Source: Desulfonema magnum (GTDB taxonomy: Bacteria > Desulfobacterota > Desulfobacteria > Desulfobacterales > 4be13). Taken from it: 64,000 nt of DNA. How positions within the stretch are numbered: the stretch's first letter is position 1; the number at the start of each line of letters is the position of its first letter. Below are positions 25,993 to 34,553 of the stretch, in pieces. The notes below the pieces were generated by a model, which was not told where the DNA came from, searched no databases, and worked only from the letters and a program-made list of their open reading frames with translations. A program made the translations under genes and the position numbers. The stretch lies in assembly GCF_017377395.1 (NCBI RefSeq), contig NZ_CP061800.1, positions 4,733,633-4,797,632 of the forward strand. Direction: 5' to 3'.

Positions 25993-27882
25993 TTAATTCA
26001 GAAAATCCGCTTCAATGGTAATTTCACTTCCGTCTTTTACTTTTGAGAGCCAGGCATCAAAGGTTTTGAACTTCTTCTGTTGCAGCAACCGTTCCTTTAT
26101 GGTTTTCTTTTCTTTGTCAAATGCTTCCGGCTCAGGCGTTTTTCTTTCTTTCAAGCGGATAACATAATAACCTTTTCTTCCTTTTATGACATCTTCCGGA
26201 TAATTGTTTTCATTTGAAAGCTTAAACGCTGCCTGGATAATCTCACGTTCATATCCGATTTCAGGAATCGCCTCATTGCGCTTAAAAAAATCAGTCGTTT
26301 TCAGCGTCAGACCGGATTTTTCGCTTTCCGTGTCCATGGAACCACCGTTCTTTAAGGCTGTCAGGAACGCTTTTGCATCTTTGGCTGCCTTTTCATCCTG
26401 TTTTTCCTTTATGAAATCAGCCCGCACCTTTTCTTTCACATCTTCAAATTCAGCTATTTTTTCAGCTGTTTTCTCAATCGTCTGGATAATATAATATCCG
26501 TCTCCCAGGTCTTCGATTTCACTGATCCCCATGGGCTCAAGCTTAAACGCGGCTGTTGCGAATTTCCGACGATTCCTCACCCCTTTTGCAGGGCCTTTTT
26601 TTTGAGTAAAAGAAGCTGTGGTTTTAATGGCGAGGTTTTGCGCTTTTGCAATTTCCGCGAGATTATCTCCTTCAAAAAAAGAATCGTAAAATTCCTCTGC
26701 CTTATCATAGGCAATATCTTTTGCTTTTTTATCTGTCAGTTTTCTGGTTATTTTTTCTTTTGCTTCATCAAGTGAAAGGACGGATGCTTCATTGACTTTT
26801 TCAACCTTGATGATATGCCATCCGAACTGGCTCTTTACCAAGTCACTGATTTCTCCGGCTTTCATGGAAAACGCCGCATCAGCGAAAGGTTTTACCATTC
26901 TTTTTTTGTCAAATTCCCCGAGGTCTCCTCCCCTGACCTTGGTGCCCGCATCTTCTGAATATTCTTTTGCCAGTTCTGCAAAATCTCTGTCGCGTTTTGC
27001 CATTTCCAGAATCTCGGCAGCTTTTTGTTTTTTCTCTTCAACCACTTCAGGAGAGCTGTCTTTTTCCACCTTTATCAGAATATGCCGTGCCTGAACTGTT
27101 TTTTCTTTTTTAAATTCTTCCGGATTTGCCTCATAATAGTCCTGTATTTCGTCATCTGAAACCTCTGCCTCTGATTTGTATGTTCCAGGGACAAAACTCA
27201 GAAACTGCGCTTTTACTTCAGGTTCGGTTTTATAGGATTCTTTTTTACTATCATAATAGGCTGAGATATCTTCATCCGAAGGCTCAATATCCTTGTATTT
27301 ATTTGGTTCAAACACCACATAATCAATGTTTGCCGATGCGTTGTTCCATTTGAACCATTCCATGGCCTCCTGATCAGAAACTTTTACGTTGTCCAATATA
27401 AAAGATCTGAGCTTACTGATCAGCATTCCCTCTTTCTGCATCACCTCAAACTGCTCAGGCGTCAGTCTGTTGGCATTCAAAACCCTCGTGTAAAGACGGC
27501 TGTCAAACACGCCGTCCCTCTGAAACACTTCCATTTTCTGAATGGTGTCGGCAAGCTCGTCATCAGAAACCCGGAAACTGAGTTTTTCCGCTTCCTGGCG
27601 CATAAGACTCTGGTCAATCAGTCCATCCAACGTCTGCTTTTCAAGCCGTTTTATCATATCTCCGTTCAACTTGGTTCCGAATTGCTTGTATCGCTCAATC
27701 AGTTTGTTATAGGCCCCCCGATATTCATCCATGCTGATTGACTCTCCGTTGACAAATGCGACTTTGTTGATACGTTTGTCGCGAAAGCTTCCGACTCCCC
27801 AGAATACAAACACAATAACAATTGCACCCAAAATGATTTTGATTAACCAACTCGTGGCATGGTCCCGCATTAGTCTGAGCAT
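25993..27882 (-). CDS. ppiD: PpiD-type membrane-anchored peptidyl-prolyl isomerase chaperone
   Basis: A 629-aa protein matching PpiD in size and layout. The N-terminus MLRLMRDHATSWLIKIILGAIVIVFVFWGVGSF holds one membrane anchor at about residues 12-31. A SurA_N-like helical chaperone region follows (VAFVNGESISMDEYRGAYNKLIERYKQF). Residues ~255-365 are a parvulin/PpiC domain: KKEKTVQARHILIKVEKD, DAGTKVRGGDLGEFDKKRMVKPF and SQFGWHIIKVEK. A second, weaker parvulin-like segment (FKLEPMGISEIEDLGDGYYIIQTIEK) lies downstream. PpiD sits on the periplasmic face of the inner membrane and helps secreted proteins fold as they leave the translocon. It is the last gene before a stretch of repeats. Confidence 0.9.
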   Translation of the reverse strand: MLRLMRDHATSWLIKIILGAIVIVFVFWGVGSFRDKRINKVAFVNGESISMDEYRGAYNKLIERYKQFGTKLNGDMIKRLEKQTLDGLIDQSLMRQEAEKLSFRVSDDELADTIQKMEVFQRDGVFDSRLYTRVLNANRLTPEQFEVMQKEGMLISKLRSFILDNVKVSDQEAMEWFKWNNASANIDYVVFEPNKYKDIEPSDEDISAYYDSKKESYKTEPEVKAQFLSFVPGTYKSEAEVSDDEIQDYYEANPEEFKKEKTVQARHILIKVEKDSSPEVVEEKKQKAAEILEMAKRDRDFAELAKEYSEDAGTKVRGGDLGEFDKKRMVKPFADAAFSMKAGEISDLVKSQFGWHIIKVEKVNEASVLSLDEAKEKITRKLTDKKAKDIAYDKAEEFYDSFFEGDNLAEIAKAQNLAIKTTASFTQKKGPAKGVRNRRKFATAAFKLEPMGISEIEDLGDGYYIIQTIEKTAEKIAEFEDVKEKVRADFIKEKQDEKAAKDAKAFLTALKNGGSMDTESEKSGLTLKTTDFFKRNEAIPEIGYEREIIQAAFKLSNENNYPEDVIKGRKGYYVIRLKERKTPEPEAFDKEKKTIKERLLQQKKFKTFDAWLSKVKDGSEITIEADFLN

Positions 27883-28012
27883 TACAAATTACCCCTTTTC
27901 TTACAACTTCATTTTTTTGATAAAATAAAAAACGAATTTCAGATAATGAAATTCAAAATTAGTTAAAAATTAGTTTTAATCTTTGACATGTCCTTTCTTT
28001 TGTATTTTTAGC

Positions 28013-28137
28013 CTGTGTACAGGACAAAAAAGATAAGTGCCAAAGAAACCCGGCTTTTTCCGACAGGGGAAATCGCCTCGTCCGGGGGAAAAAGCCGGGT
28101 TTCTTTCCTGCGCTGCAACTTTTTGTCCTGTACACAG
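28013..28137. mobile_element. Small inverted-repeat element, family 2 (18-bp perfect ends)
   Basis: The ends CTGTGTACAGGACAAAAA and TTTTTGTCCTGTACACAG are perfect 18-bp inverted repeats. They are flanked on both sides by ATTTTTAGC (28004-28012 and 28138-28146), a 9-bp target-site duplication. The interior is a GAAACCCGGCTTTTTCC hairpin and no gene. Confidence 0.9.
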
Positions 28138-28277
28138 ATTTTTAGCATAATCATCCGAGCATTATTCAAAATTACAACTTTTTGATTTTTTTGATATTTA
28201 CCAATTTAACAGGATTAGATATTTTGTCAGAAAATATAAAAAATATGCTTCGGATTCAGATTATTCAGGTCCGAGTG

Positions 28278-28540
28278 AACGAAGTACCTAACCATAAATT
28301 TTTCGATATAAAAAAGCCGGGTTTCTTCCCGAGTCTCAGCCGGGGCAAAAAAGACGGGCCTCTGAGAAACCCGGCTTTTCCCCGCCGGAGAAGCCGCTTG
28401 GTGAAAAAAGCCGGGTTTCTTCCCGCGTCCCGGCCGGGGGAAAAGACGGGCATCTGAGAAACCCGGCTTTTCCCCGCCAGAGAAGCCGCCTGGTGAAAAA
28501 ACCGGGTTTCTTCCCCGCTTAAAAACTCTCGCTCATGTAC
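28278..28540. repeat. GAAACCCGG hairpin cluster
   Basis: AAAAGCCGGGTTTCTTCCC and GAGAAACCCGGCTTTTCC alternate through the block, giving two and a half hairpin units at about 28312-28384, 28385-28470 and 28470-28517. The left edge GAAGTACCTAACCATAAATT resembles the inverted right edge of 44090-44259, so the block probably began as one element and grew by internal duplication. Confidence 0.8.
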
Positions 28541-28543
28541 TTG

Positions 28544-28792
28544 TCAGACAATTAATGTCATATTTTTTTCACGCCGATCTGTTTTCATTCCCACAGATTC
28601 GGCACAAAATACGCACCGATATTCATATTTATCACCCTCGGGAAGCACAAGAAGAAGTCGCTTGCGAACAGGAACCGCCCGTTTGCATTTCGGACAGTAA
28701 AGTTCAGTCGCATCCAGGTCCTTAAACATTCCCGGGCTGCGGGTTCGCTCACCAAAGGTCTCCGATGATTTCATGAATTTTTCAAAATCCAT
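28544..28792 (-). CDS. Small zinc-ribbon protein
   Basis: An 82-aa soluble protein. The middle reads LDATELYCPKCKRAVPVRKRLLLVLPEGDKYEYRCVFCAESVG, with two CxxC pairs (CPKC, CVFC) about 30 residues apart that should form one zinc-ribbon knuckle. The N-terminus is acidic (MDFEKFMKSSETFGERTRS). GAGG lies 8-10 bases before ATG 28792. No family name is recognised; proteins like this often help nucleic-acid or protein binding. Its stop codon abuts a hairpin repeat cluster, which may terminate the transcript. Confidence 0.7.
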   Translation of the reverse strand: MDFEKFMKSSETFGERTRSPGMFKDLDATELYCPKCKRAVPVRKRLLLVLPEGDKYEYRCVFCAESVGMKTDRREKNMTLIV

Positions 28793-29373
28793 TTCTGATA
28801 CCTCTATTTAACAAAAATCTTTAACAAAGTTAAATCATTTTATCCAAATAGTTATCTTTTTTAACCAATTATTGTATTTCCTTAGTTCTATTTTGTCAAT
28901 AATTTCCCGCTTCCTTATATATGAAAGTGTCAGGCGTTCAGTGTTAAGTGTTATGAAAAACTCTGAAAGTTTTATCTTTCATTGTGACTGACGGGTCATA
29001 ACTGTTATTTGAATTTTTTCGAACCGAAACACTCAGAATTTCCTCAGAATTAACGTGAGCTGAGAATCGTGTCTCACCGCGATGATTCTGACGGATAACA
29101 TAAGTTATCCGAGGTCTTCAGAATTTCGAAGGTCTTCGGCGGCCTGATCTGTCAGAATCAAGCCGGGTCAGGCAGTAGAATATTTCCACCCCTGAATACT
29201 CCTTTCACCCCATTGACTTTTTCCCTTTGTTCAGGATAGCTTTCCCCTTCAAATGATTTTCCCTGTCATGATATGGTTTCATTTCTCTGACAGGTCTCAG
29301 GCATCAGGTGCCAGCTGTCAGATATTAAAAAATAATTTATGTTTCAAATTTTGAGTTATAAAGGAGGAATTCT
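28793..29373. other. Intergenic region upstream of the export operon
   Basis: It holds degenerate heptamers (GTGTTAAGTGTTA near 28940), a perfect palindrome at 29092-29111 and an inverted pair GATTCTGAC (29083-29091) / GTCAGAATC (29152-29160). AAAGGAGGAATTCT precedes the first gene. No frame is credible. I saw no convincing -24/-12 sigma-54 promoter despite the sigma-54 activator at the operon's end. Confidence 0.5.
29092..29111. promoter_or_regulatory. Perfect palindrome, possible operator of the export operon
   Basis: CGGATAAC-ATAA-GTTATCCG has 8-bp perfect arms. It lies about 265 bp upstream of the NodT-family gene. Binding protein unknown; it could also be an RNA hairpin. Confidence 0.4.
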
Positions 29374-30945
29374 ATGAAAAAAGTGTTTAAGGTTGGCATC
29401 CTGATTTTAACTTTTATAAGTTTAAACTCATGCGCTGTGGGACCGGCGTACCATCGCCCTGAAATTCAAGAAAAAGACGCCTGGAGCAAATCAGGTGCTG
29501 CGGATTTGTCCCCCTCCGAAATTATTCAGGTCAACTGGTGGACAAATTTCAGCGATCCTTATCTGAACACATTGATAGAAGAAGCTGTTTCAGAAAGCCT
29601 TGATCTGAAAATCCTGTCCGAGCGAGTCCTGGAAGCGAAACTTACCACAGACCAGGAAAAAGGCGGGCATTTGCCGAATGTCAATTTTTCAACAGACACG
29701 AAATTTTACCGAGGCACACAGTACGGGTCAGAATCTTTTGATCAGCAAAATTTACACAATGAATCTGACCCATTTGATCAGAAAGATGATTCACAATATA
29801 ATGCTCAAAACCTTGATAATAATACAAATCCTGGCGGATATCAATACATAAGTGCAGGAACTGATGTCAGCTGGGAAATTGATCTGTGGGGAAAAAAGAA
29901 AAGAAACCGTCTGACAGCAGAAGCAGGATATAAAGAAAGCAAGGTGAATTATCAGGGAGGATATCTGACACTGGTCTCGGAAATCGCACAGGCTTATTTT
30001 AATATTCGTCAGATAGACAAACAAAAGAATATCACACGGAAATTTTATAAAGATAACCTGAAGAGACGCTCCATTTATAAAAATCAGCATTCAGAAGGAC
30101 TTATTCCTGAATGGAAAGTGTCAAGACAGGATGCTGAAGTAAAGAATTCAGAGAAAGAATTGTTGGAATTGGAACGAAACCGGAAGCGATTGGAAAATAA
30201 AATTGCAACATTGCTGGGCATGCCCGCGGGAGAAGGGGAAATACCGGATACCACATTATGGGGAGACCCGCAGATTGTCAGGATTCCTGTCGGAGTGCCT
30301 TCGGATCTTTTATCCCGCCGTCCGGATATCATTGCCGCGGAATACCGGGTGATCAAGGCGCATTATCGGGTAAATGACGCCATAGCTGACAGGCTTCCGT
30401 CCATATCTTTCAGTGGAAACGCGGGCTTGTCCGCTTCGGCATTGTCAACCTTTTTCAGCCAGTGGACATTGGGATTCGGACCGAGAATTTCATTACCCAT
30501 ATTTGACGCAGGTCGTCGGAAAATCCAGGTTTCTATTAACGAAGTCCAGCTGAATATCGCTGAAAATGAGTATCGTAAAACCATTATGAAAGCATTTGAA
30601 GAAGTGGAAAACCTGATGGCAGATATGGATATACGGTCAAAACAGAAGACGATTTTAGAAAAAAAGGTGGCGCATATGAGAGAGATTCACGCACAGACCC
30701 TTGCCAAATTTGAGATGGGGCTGATCTCTCAGTTGGAAATCCTGGACGCGGAACGGGAGCTTTTCACCTCTGAAAAAGCACTTTTGGACCTTCAGCGTTA
30801 TATGTTGGATGATACGGTTACGTTGTTTAAAGCCTTGGGAGGCGGCTGGCCTGAAGAGACCTTTATGAGCGATTCAGTTCCCTCTGAAGACGAGAACAAG
30901 GAAAAATCTTCTGAAATTTTAAAAACTTCGGAAATGAAGGTATGA
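29374..30945 (+). CDS. NodT/TolC-family outer-membrane efflux lipoprotein
   Basis: A 523-aa protein with a lipoprotein signal peptide (MKKVFKVGILILTFISLNSC; lipobox LNSC, Cys20). AVGPAYHRPEI follows directly, the typical NodT opening. Two TolC-type repeats follow, with VNWWTNFSDPYLNTLIEEAVSESLDLKILSERVLEA in the first and VPSDLLSRRPDIIAAEYRVIKAHYRVNDA in the second; GLSASALSTFF, FGPRISLPIFDAGRR and FEEVENLMADM complete the family signature. A non-typical asparagine/aspartate-rich insert lies around residues 115-155. It forms the outer-membrane channel of the exporter. The stop overlaps the start of the next gene (ATGA), so translation is coupled. GGAGGAATTCT precedes the ATG. Confidence 0.9.
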   Translation: MKKVFKVGILILTFISLNSCAVGPAYHRPEIQEKDAWSKSGAADLSPSEIIQVNWWTNFSDPYLNTLIEEAVSESLDLKILSERVLEAKLTTDQEKGGHLPNVNFSTDTKFYRGTQYGSESFDQQNLHNESDPFDQKDDSQYNAQNLDNNTNPGGYQYISAGTDVSWEIDLWGKKKRNRLTAEAGYKESKVNYQGGYLTLVSEIAQAYFNIRQIDKQKNITRKFYKDNLKRRSIYKNQHSEGLIPEWKVSRQDAEVKNSEKELLELERNRKRLENKIATLLGMPAGEGEIPDTTLWGDPQIVRIPVGVPSDLLSRRPDIIAAEYRVIKAHYRVNDAIADRLPSISFSGNAGLSASALSTFFSQWTLGFGPRISLPIFDAGRRKIQVSINEVQLNIAENEYRKTIMKAFEEVENLMADMDIRSKQKTILEKKVAHMREIHAQTLAKFEMGLISQLEILDAERELFTSEKALLDLQRYMLDDTVTLFKALGGGWPEETFMSDSVPSEDENKEKSSEILKTSEMKV

Positions 30946-32081
30946 ACGCTATGAAATCAGATAACAAAGATAAAACAGTTTACATAAGCAGCCCTTTATC
31001 ATTCCTTAACTTGCTTTTTTGCGGATGCAAATCACAGAGAATCCGGCCGGGTGATGGTAAAAAGAGAAGACCCGGCAGACCATGGCTTTCTTTTTTCAAG
31101 ACCATACTCGCGGAGTTTTGGGGTAATTCGGGGGATGCTTATAAACACAGGCGATGGCTGCTGATTTCTCTGACTCTTCTTGTGATGACAGCAACCGGAT
31201 GGATAACAGTTTTCAAATCATCCGAACATAAAGCCATGAACCTGATGGAGCAGGGAAAATGCAGAGAATGCCTGGCATATGTGGAGAATGTGCTGCGTGA
31301 GAACCCCCGGAATAAAAACTTGTGTAAAATCGAAACAGAGGCGATTGTCAAAGATATTTTGCATCATGGCTGGGCACAGCAATTAAAGCACGGACATTTC
31401 AGCGAGGCACGAAAATTTCTTGAAGATATGACAAAACAAAACAGTGATCTTCCTGAGAGACTGAAAACAGTCAGACTTTTGAACTGGATTGCGGAAATTG
31501 AGGAATATTTTTTTGAGCGCAGTCCCGGAACACCCATTGTCATATTCCAGGATGAGATTCGCACAGAATCGCTTCTCACTCAGTGGGACAGAGAAAAAAA
31601 TGATATTCGTTGTCTTCTTAACCAGATAGGGAAAGAAAACACGGAATTGCCACCAGATCGTATTTACCGCTGTTTGGAAAGACTTCAGGCTCAGAAACGC
31701 CTTTATTCCGGTGTGATTCAGGATTTTAAAACCACTATTGATAAGATGTTGGACACGGACAGGCCATCGGCACTGATGTTGACGATAAACGAATTTAAAC
31801 GAAAATTTCCGGCGATCGGGGGTCTGGAAGCCTTAAACGAGGATTTGGCAAACTATATGAGGCTCCGGGAAAAGATAAATTCAGAACAATGGCCTGAAGA
31901 CCCCGGAGTGCCGGACAATCTCTGCTTTCAAACAGAACCTTTTGTTGCCAGAGTTGACACGCTTCTCAGTACCCGAAAGGAACTGAGGCATGCCCGCTCT
32001 ACTTTCAGAAACAATAAAAATCATACGATATCATTAGCAAAACTCAGATTATCATCCGAATCTTCAAAGGAAAATAACTGA
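30942..32081 (+). CDS. Unrecognised membrane protein of the export operon
   Basis: A 379-aa protein that I do not recognise. Residues 1-70 are basic and predicted cytoplasmic, with cysteines in LLFCGCKSQR. One membrane helix follows (RRWLLISLTLLVMTATGWITVF, ~71-92). The remaining ~285 residues should be periplasmic and are helical, charged and tetratricopeptide-like: HKAMNLMEQGKCRECLAYVENVLRENPRNKN, then GHFSEARKFLEDMTKQNSD. It overlaps the NodT gene by 4 bp and the HlyD gene by 1 bp (TGATG), so it is translationally coupled to both and is very likely a structural or regulatory part of the exporter. An adaptor, a periplasmic substrate receptor or a dedicated scaffold are all possible. It is the best candidate in the window for a new component. 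Confidence 0.8.
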   Translation: MNAMKSDNKDKTVYISSPLSFLNLLFCGCKSQRIRPGDGKKRRPGRPWLSFFKTILAEFWGNSGDAYKHRRWLLISLTLLVMTATGWITVFKSSEHKAMNLMEQGKCRECLAYVENVLRENPRNKNLCKIETEAIVKDILHHGWAQQLKHGHFSEARKFLEDMTKQNSDLPERLKTVRLLNWIAEIEEYFFERSPGTPIVIFQDEIRTESLLTQWDREKNDIRCLLNQIGKENTELPPDRIYRCLERLQAQKRLYSGVIQDFKTTIDKMLDTDRPSALMLTINEFKRKFPAIGGLEALNEDLANYMRLREKINSEQWPEDPGVPDNLCFQTEPFVARVDTLLSTRKELRHARSTFRNNKNHTISLAKLRLSSESSKENN

Positions 32082-33460
32082 TGTTAGCGAAAAAAAAATC
32101 AGAACATTTTACAGATGCACTTGAAGAATGCGGTGCAGAAGGATTTGAGATTCTTACAAAAAAATCCTCACCTTTTGTTCACGGAGTTATCTATATACTC
32201 ATAGGACTCCTGTTCGCCGTGTTTGTATGGTCTTTCTATGGAAAAGCCAATGTAGTTATTATGGCGCAGGGAAAACTTGACGCCAACTCAGAGATGATTC
32301 GTGTCTATACACCGACGCCCGGTGAGCTGATTGACATTTATGTGAAAGAGGGAATGCCGGTATCCAGGGGCGATCTTCTGGCCCGCATCAAGGCAGCCGG
32401 GGCTATCAGAGCCGCGGCCGACGCTGACCAGGCAAAAATGCAGCTTGAGAAGGCCGAGCTTGAGAAAAAAATTTTTCCACAAAAAAAGAGACTCTTAGAA
32501 AAAGAGATCGAAAACATTAAACAACAGCTCAGACAGAAAGGGAAGGATTACAACCAGCTTAAAAAGGAGAAATTTCAAAATCTTCCCACAACTCAGAAGC
32601 ACCAGTTGAAGAAAACCAGCCTCAGCTTCGAGGAAGCTGAAAATAACAGGGACATGGCAAAACGGGCCTATGAAAAATATGTGAGGCTATATGAAACACC
32701 GGGAAACGGAGGTGTTTCCAAAAAAGAAGTTGAAGAGAAAGAACTTCAGTATATTAAAGCTGAAACGGCTTATCAGAATTTGAGGATTGACGTGGAGAAG
32801 CTGGAGCTTGAATTCAGCAAGCAGGAAACCCAGGCCGGTAAAAAACTCGGAGATGCATATATCGCACTGCTGACCTTGCGGTTCCAACGTGACAGCAAGA
32901 TAATGCAGATGGAAAACGAAGAAAAACAGTTAAATATGAAATACCGTTCTGCCCATGCCGCATGGGAGGCTGCGTCTGTGGTAACATTTGATGATCTTGA
33001 CGAAGATAATTTTCTGAAAGTCCGTGCCCCGGTATCCGGTGTCATCACTTATGTTGCTTCCACCCAGCGAGGAGAAAAAGTGAAATCAGAAGCCCCTCTG
33101 GTTTCCATAGCGCCAGCGGACGCTGAAAAAATTTTGCGCATTAATATCCAAGATAAGGATCGGGGGCTTCTCAAGGCAGGTCAGTCGGTAAAATTAAAAT
33201 TTGCAGCATTTCCTTATCAGCGATACGGATTCATCAAAGGCACATTGGAATACATATCTCCCAATGCAGAATCCTCAAATGAAGGATCGCCTTTTTATAA
33301 GGGGCGCGTGGGGCTGGAACAGGATTATTTCATGGTAAATGACAAAAAAACAGAATTAAAATATGGCATGACCGCCGAAGCAGAAATCGTGGTTCAGAAA
33401 CGCCGGTTAATAGACTTGGCGTTGGATCCCTTCAGAAAATTTAAGGGAATTGAAAATTGA
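32081..33460 (+). CDS. HlyD-family periplasmic adaptor (membrane fusion protein)
   Basis: A 459-aa protein. A short cytoplasmic N-terminus precedes a membrane helix at ~33-52 (VIYILIGLLFAVFVWSFYG). The first half of a lipoyl/barrel-sandwich domain follows (VYTPTPGELIDIYVKEGMPVSRGDLLARI). Residues ~105-305 form a long charged coiled-coil hairpin. The second half of the lipoyl domain is FLKVRAPVSGVITYVASTQRGEKVKSEAPLVSIAP, and the beta-barrel domain has LKAGQSVKLKFAAFPYQRYGFIKGTLEYISPNA, a standard HlyD motif. It links the inner-membrane ABC exporter to the NodT channel. The ATG overlaps the upstream stop. The gene is followed by a short AATTGAAA/CAATTCTCAATT repeat patch before the next gene. 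Confidence 0.92.
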   Translation: MLAKKKSEHFTDALEECGAEGFEILTKKSSPFVHGVIYILIGLLFAVFVWSFYGKANVVIMAQGKLDANSEMIRVYTPTPGELIDIYVKEGMPVSRGDLLARIKAAGAIRAAADADQAKMQLEKAELEKKIFPQKKRLLEKEIENIKQQLRQKGKDYNQLKKEKFQNLPTTQKHQLKKTSLSFEEAENNRDMAKRAYEKYVRLYETPGNGGVSKKEVEEKELQYIKAETAYQNLRIDVEKLELEFSKQETQAGKKLGDAYIALLTLRFQRDSKIMQMENEEKQLNMKYRSAHAAWEAASVVTFDDLDEDNFLKVRAPVSGVITYVASTQRGEKVKSEAPLVSIAPADAEKILRINIQDKDRGLLKAGQSVKLKFAAFPYQRYGFIKGTLEYISPNAESSNEGSPFYKGRVGLEQDYFMVNDKKTELKYGMTAEAEIVVQKRRLIDLALDPFRKFKGIEN

Positions 33461-33556
33461 AAATTATTGAAATTCGGAACAGTCATATCTGCTTGAAAAT
33501 CCGAATGTCAAGTTTCGGGGTTCAATTCTCAATTATCAATTATCAGGGGAGGATAA

Positions 33557-34309
33557 ATGAGTACATTACTCAAAATTGACGAAGAAGCTATTTCAGCAGA
33601 CCAGTTTATAAAGTTTCTTAAATTTTCCAATGAATTTTCGGAACTGATGAAAAAGCTTATCCGTAACAAGGTGACTGTCCATGCAGCAAAAAAAAGGGGC
33701 ATAACTGTCTCAACGGAAGAAGTTCAGCAGATGGCCGATGATTTCAGGCGGTGCATAGGGCTTCACCGGGCCAAAGAGACCCATGAATGGATCGAGAGAA
33801 TTGGTATCACTCCGGAGGATTTTGAGACTTTTATCACGGAGCATGTTTTTAAGAAAAAGATGATTGACACGCTTACCACCGAGGAGGCTGTGGCCGCGTA
33901 TTTTAATCTGAACGCACCCAGATTTGATACAGCGGATATCAAACATATTGTCGTGGAAGGCAGAGAAAAAGCAATGGAATTCATTGCACTGCTGGATGAG
34001 GAACCGGAGAATTTTGATGAATTTGCCAGAGAATACTCTCTTGATGATGAGACAAAAAATACAGGCGGGTATATCCCGGAAGTAAGGCGGGGGATATTGC
34101 CCGATGAGGTTGAAGCAAAAGTTTTCAACGCGTCTGCGGACGATATTCTCGGTCCTTTTCAGGTGGGCGAGGAAGAATTGTATGAGATCATCCGGGTCAC
34201 TGCCATACATCCGGCCAGATTGGACAAGTCCGCCAGAGAAAAGATATCCGAAGCGATTTATGACGAATGGCTGAATGAACGTCTGAAAGAACACTCTGTA
34301 AGGTTTTAG
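33557..34309 (+). CDS. Parvulin (PpiC/SurA)-like peptidyl-prolyl isomerase, cytoplasmic
   Basis: A 250-aa protein. It has no signal peptide (MSTLLKIDEEAISADQFIKFLKFSNEF). A helical SurA-like N-terminal part (~5-120) contains IRNKVTVHAAKKRGITVSTEEVQQMADDF. Residues ~125-225 are a parvulin domain: TADIKHIVVEGREKAMEF, NFDEFAREYSLDDETKNTGGYIPEVRRGILPDEVEAKVF and LGPFQVGEEELYEIIRVT. The usual RHIL histidine appears as KHIVV. Parvulins of this kind are found beside C39-peptidase ABC exporters in some bacteria, where they may keep the precursor in the right conformation before cleavage and export. A cytoplasmic place for this one fits that idea. GGGGAGG precedes ATG. It lies between the adaptor and the ABC exporter on the same strand. 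Confidence 0.85.
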   Translation: MSTLLKIDEEAISADQFIKFLKFSNEFSELMKKLIRNKVTVHAAKKRGITVSTEEVQQMADDFRRCIGLHRAKETHEWIERIGITPEDFETFITEHVFKKKMIDTLTTEEAVAAYFNLNAPRFDTADIKHIVVEGREKAMEFIALLDEEPENFDEFAREYSLDDETKNTGGYIPEVRRGILPDEVEAKVFNASADDILGPFQVGEEELYEIIRVTAIHPARLDKSAREKISEAIYDEWLNERLKEHSVRF

Positions 34310-34326
34310 TGAGAAATGAGAAGTCC

Positions 34327-34509
34327 GAACCCTGATTAAAGTGAATGAAACGAAGCCGGGTTTTTCACGCCCTGAGATGAAAAAAGACCCGTTTAAAAAA
34401 CCCGGCTTCCCAGTTATATTTTCATGGTAAAAAATTTCCCGTGATTAAAGATCGCCAGCGGAAATGGCTGGTTCATCCCGTGAATCTTTTAATCCTTTAA
34501 TCAGGGTTC
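34327..34509. repeat. Inverted-repeat element with CCGGGTTTTTC hairpin
   Basis: GAACCCTGATTAAAG at 34327-34341 and its perfect reverse complement at 34495-34509 bound a block containing AAGCCGGGTTTTTCACG and AAAAAACCCGGCTTCC. It looks like a member of the GAAACCCGG hairpin group with different ends. No target duplication was found. It sits inside the export operon, between the parvulin and ABC exporter genes. Confidence 0.75.
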
Positions 34510-34553
34510 AGAGAATATGAAAACAAATAAATACCAATAAAGGAGACCTTCCG

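Noticed and set aside
28182..28457. 91-aa plus-strand frame
   Set aside because: Most of it is encoded by hairpin repeats (arginine/lysine/glycine-rich), not a gene.
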